A stretch of DNA of 6,120 bases, from the NCBI GenBank assembly GCA_002400445.1, contig DGQO01000228.1:4651-10770 (forward strand). Reading direction: 5' to 3'. This stretch comes from Chitinophagaceae bacterium UBA4412 (GTDB lineage Bacteria; Bacteroidota; Bacteroidia; Chitinophagales; Chitinophagaceae). A model generated the notes under the pieces. The model was not told the DNA's origin. It did no database searches and saw only the letters and a list, made by a program, of their open reading frames with translations. Within the stretch, counting starts at the first letter, position 1. Every line of letters starts with the position of its first letter. Position numbers and translations under genes: made by a program. Positions 5,901-6,120 of this stretch are shown here, piece by piece.

Positions 5901-5932
5901 GCGCCCGGCCAGAGCCGGGCGCTTTGTTATTT
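5901..5932 (+). terminator. Rho-independent terminator of the iron-sulfur/NrfD/cytochrome operon
   Basis: GCGCCCGGC (5901-5909) pairs perfectly with GCCGGGCGC (5914-5922) around a CAGA loop, giving a 9-bp all-GC stem followed by TTTGTTATTT. The run of T before the stem reads as A on the other strand, so it is not a good leftward terminator. It separates the operon from icmF. Confidence 0.9.
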
Positions 5933-5960
5933 CACACATCAGTCCGGAGAAAGAAAACAG

Positions 5961-5968
5961 TATTTTTG
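5961..5968 (+). promoter_or_regulatory. -7 box of the icmF promoter
   Basis: TATTTTTG matches TAnnTTTG exactly, lies after the terminator, and would start transcription near 5975, about 27 nt before the icmF ATG. I see no -33 TTTG at the proper distance (the nearest, at 5923-5926, is 34 bp away), so the call rests on the -7 box and position alone. Confidence 0.4.
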
Positions 5969-6001
5969 CCCCGATTGCTAAAAAGAACCAATCTATTTTT
6001 C

Positions 6002-6120
6002 ATGCCATTAAACACAGAAGATAAAATAAGAATTGTAACGGCGGCTTCCCTCTTTGATGGCCACGATGCTGCTATCAATATTATGCGGCGCATCATGCAA
6101 AGCAAAGGTGCAGAGATCAT
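6002..6120 (+). CDS. icmF: Fused isobutyryl-CoA mutase IcmF / methylmalonyl-CoA mutase family, N-terminus (continues beyond window)
   Basis: The first 39 codons are visible. [21 protein letters not shown] (10-30) is the start of the N-terminal cobalamin-binding domain of IcmF, with DGHDAA (19-24) supplying the histidine that ligates cobalt. IcmF fuses this domain, a G-protein chaperone domain and the catalytic TIM barrel in about 1,100 residues, and rearranges isobutyryl-CoA to butyryl-CoA, or related acyl-CoAs in some variants. The start at 6002 fits the usual short lead before the first beta strand. No Shine-Dalgarno sequence is visible. It follows a terminator and a separate -7 box, so it is not part of the upstream electron-transfer operon. 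The identification is from a short but distinctive stretch; substrate specificity cannot be judged. Confidence 0.85.
   Translation, partial: MPLNTEDKIRIVTAASLFDGHDAAINIMRRIMQSKGAEI

Noticed and set aside
5932..6120. Leftward open frame at the right edge
   Set aside because: It lies antisense to the clearly recognisable start of icmF and across its leader; its translation resembles nothing.

Overview
The window looks like a Bacteroidota genome, most likely Chitinophagaceae-like. The reasons are low-to-moderate GC, genes without Shine-Dalgarno sequences, -7 boxes of the TAnnTTTG type, lipoprotein signals followed by charged residues, and an IcmF-type fused mutase at the right edge. The placement is by general character only; no taxonomic marker gene is present.

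Layout. Two leftward genes (1-288, cut by the window edge, and 317-1507) encode secreted lipoproteins with cytochrome-c-like CxnCH motifs of unusual spacing. A 340-bp divergent intergenic region (1508-1847) follows. It is rich in (T/C)TGTCA boxes, including four in tandem at exact 11-bp spacing. A rightward five-gene operon (1848-5866) then encodes: a 75-aa protein with a twin-arginine motif but no hydrophobic core; a Tat-exported four-cluster iron-sulfur protein; a ten-helix NrfD/PsrC/ActC-type quinol-interacting membrane protein; a membrane-anchored periplasmic protein with two Ig-like repeats; and a small monoheme cytochrome c. The operon ends at a strong rho-independent terminator (5901-5932). 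A separate rightward gene, the first 39 codons of icmF, starts at 6002.

How the genes probably work together (inference). The NrfD-type protein and its iron-sulfur partner form a menaquinol-oxidising or -reducing module. The monoheme cytochrome c is the likely soluble electron carrier on the periplasmic side. The Ig-like anchored protein may be a scaffold. The divergent lipoproteins could carry electrons at the outer or inner membrane surface. No molybdopterin catalytic subunit, pentaheme ActA or DUF3341 ActD is visible, so this is neither a complete alternative complex III nor a complete DMSO/polysulfide reductase. The physiological donor and acceptor are unknown from this window.

Most distinctive points: the 11-bp TGTCA array overlapping the leftward promoter; a motif-1 cysteine replaced by alanine in the iron-sulfur protein; the small twin-arginine protein that resembles the iron-sulfur protein's N-terminus with the membrane-spanning part removed; and three different heme-motif spacings (CxCH, CX4CH, CX2CH) in one locus.
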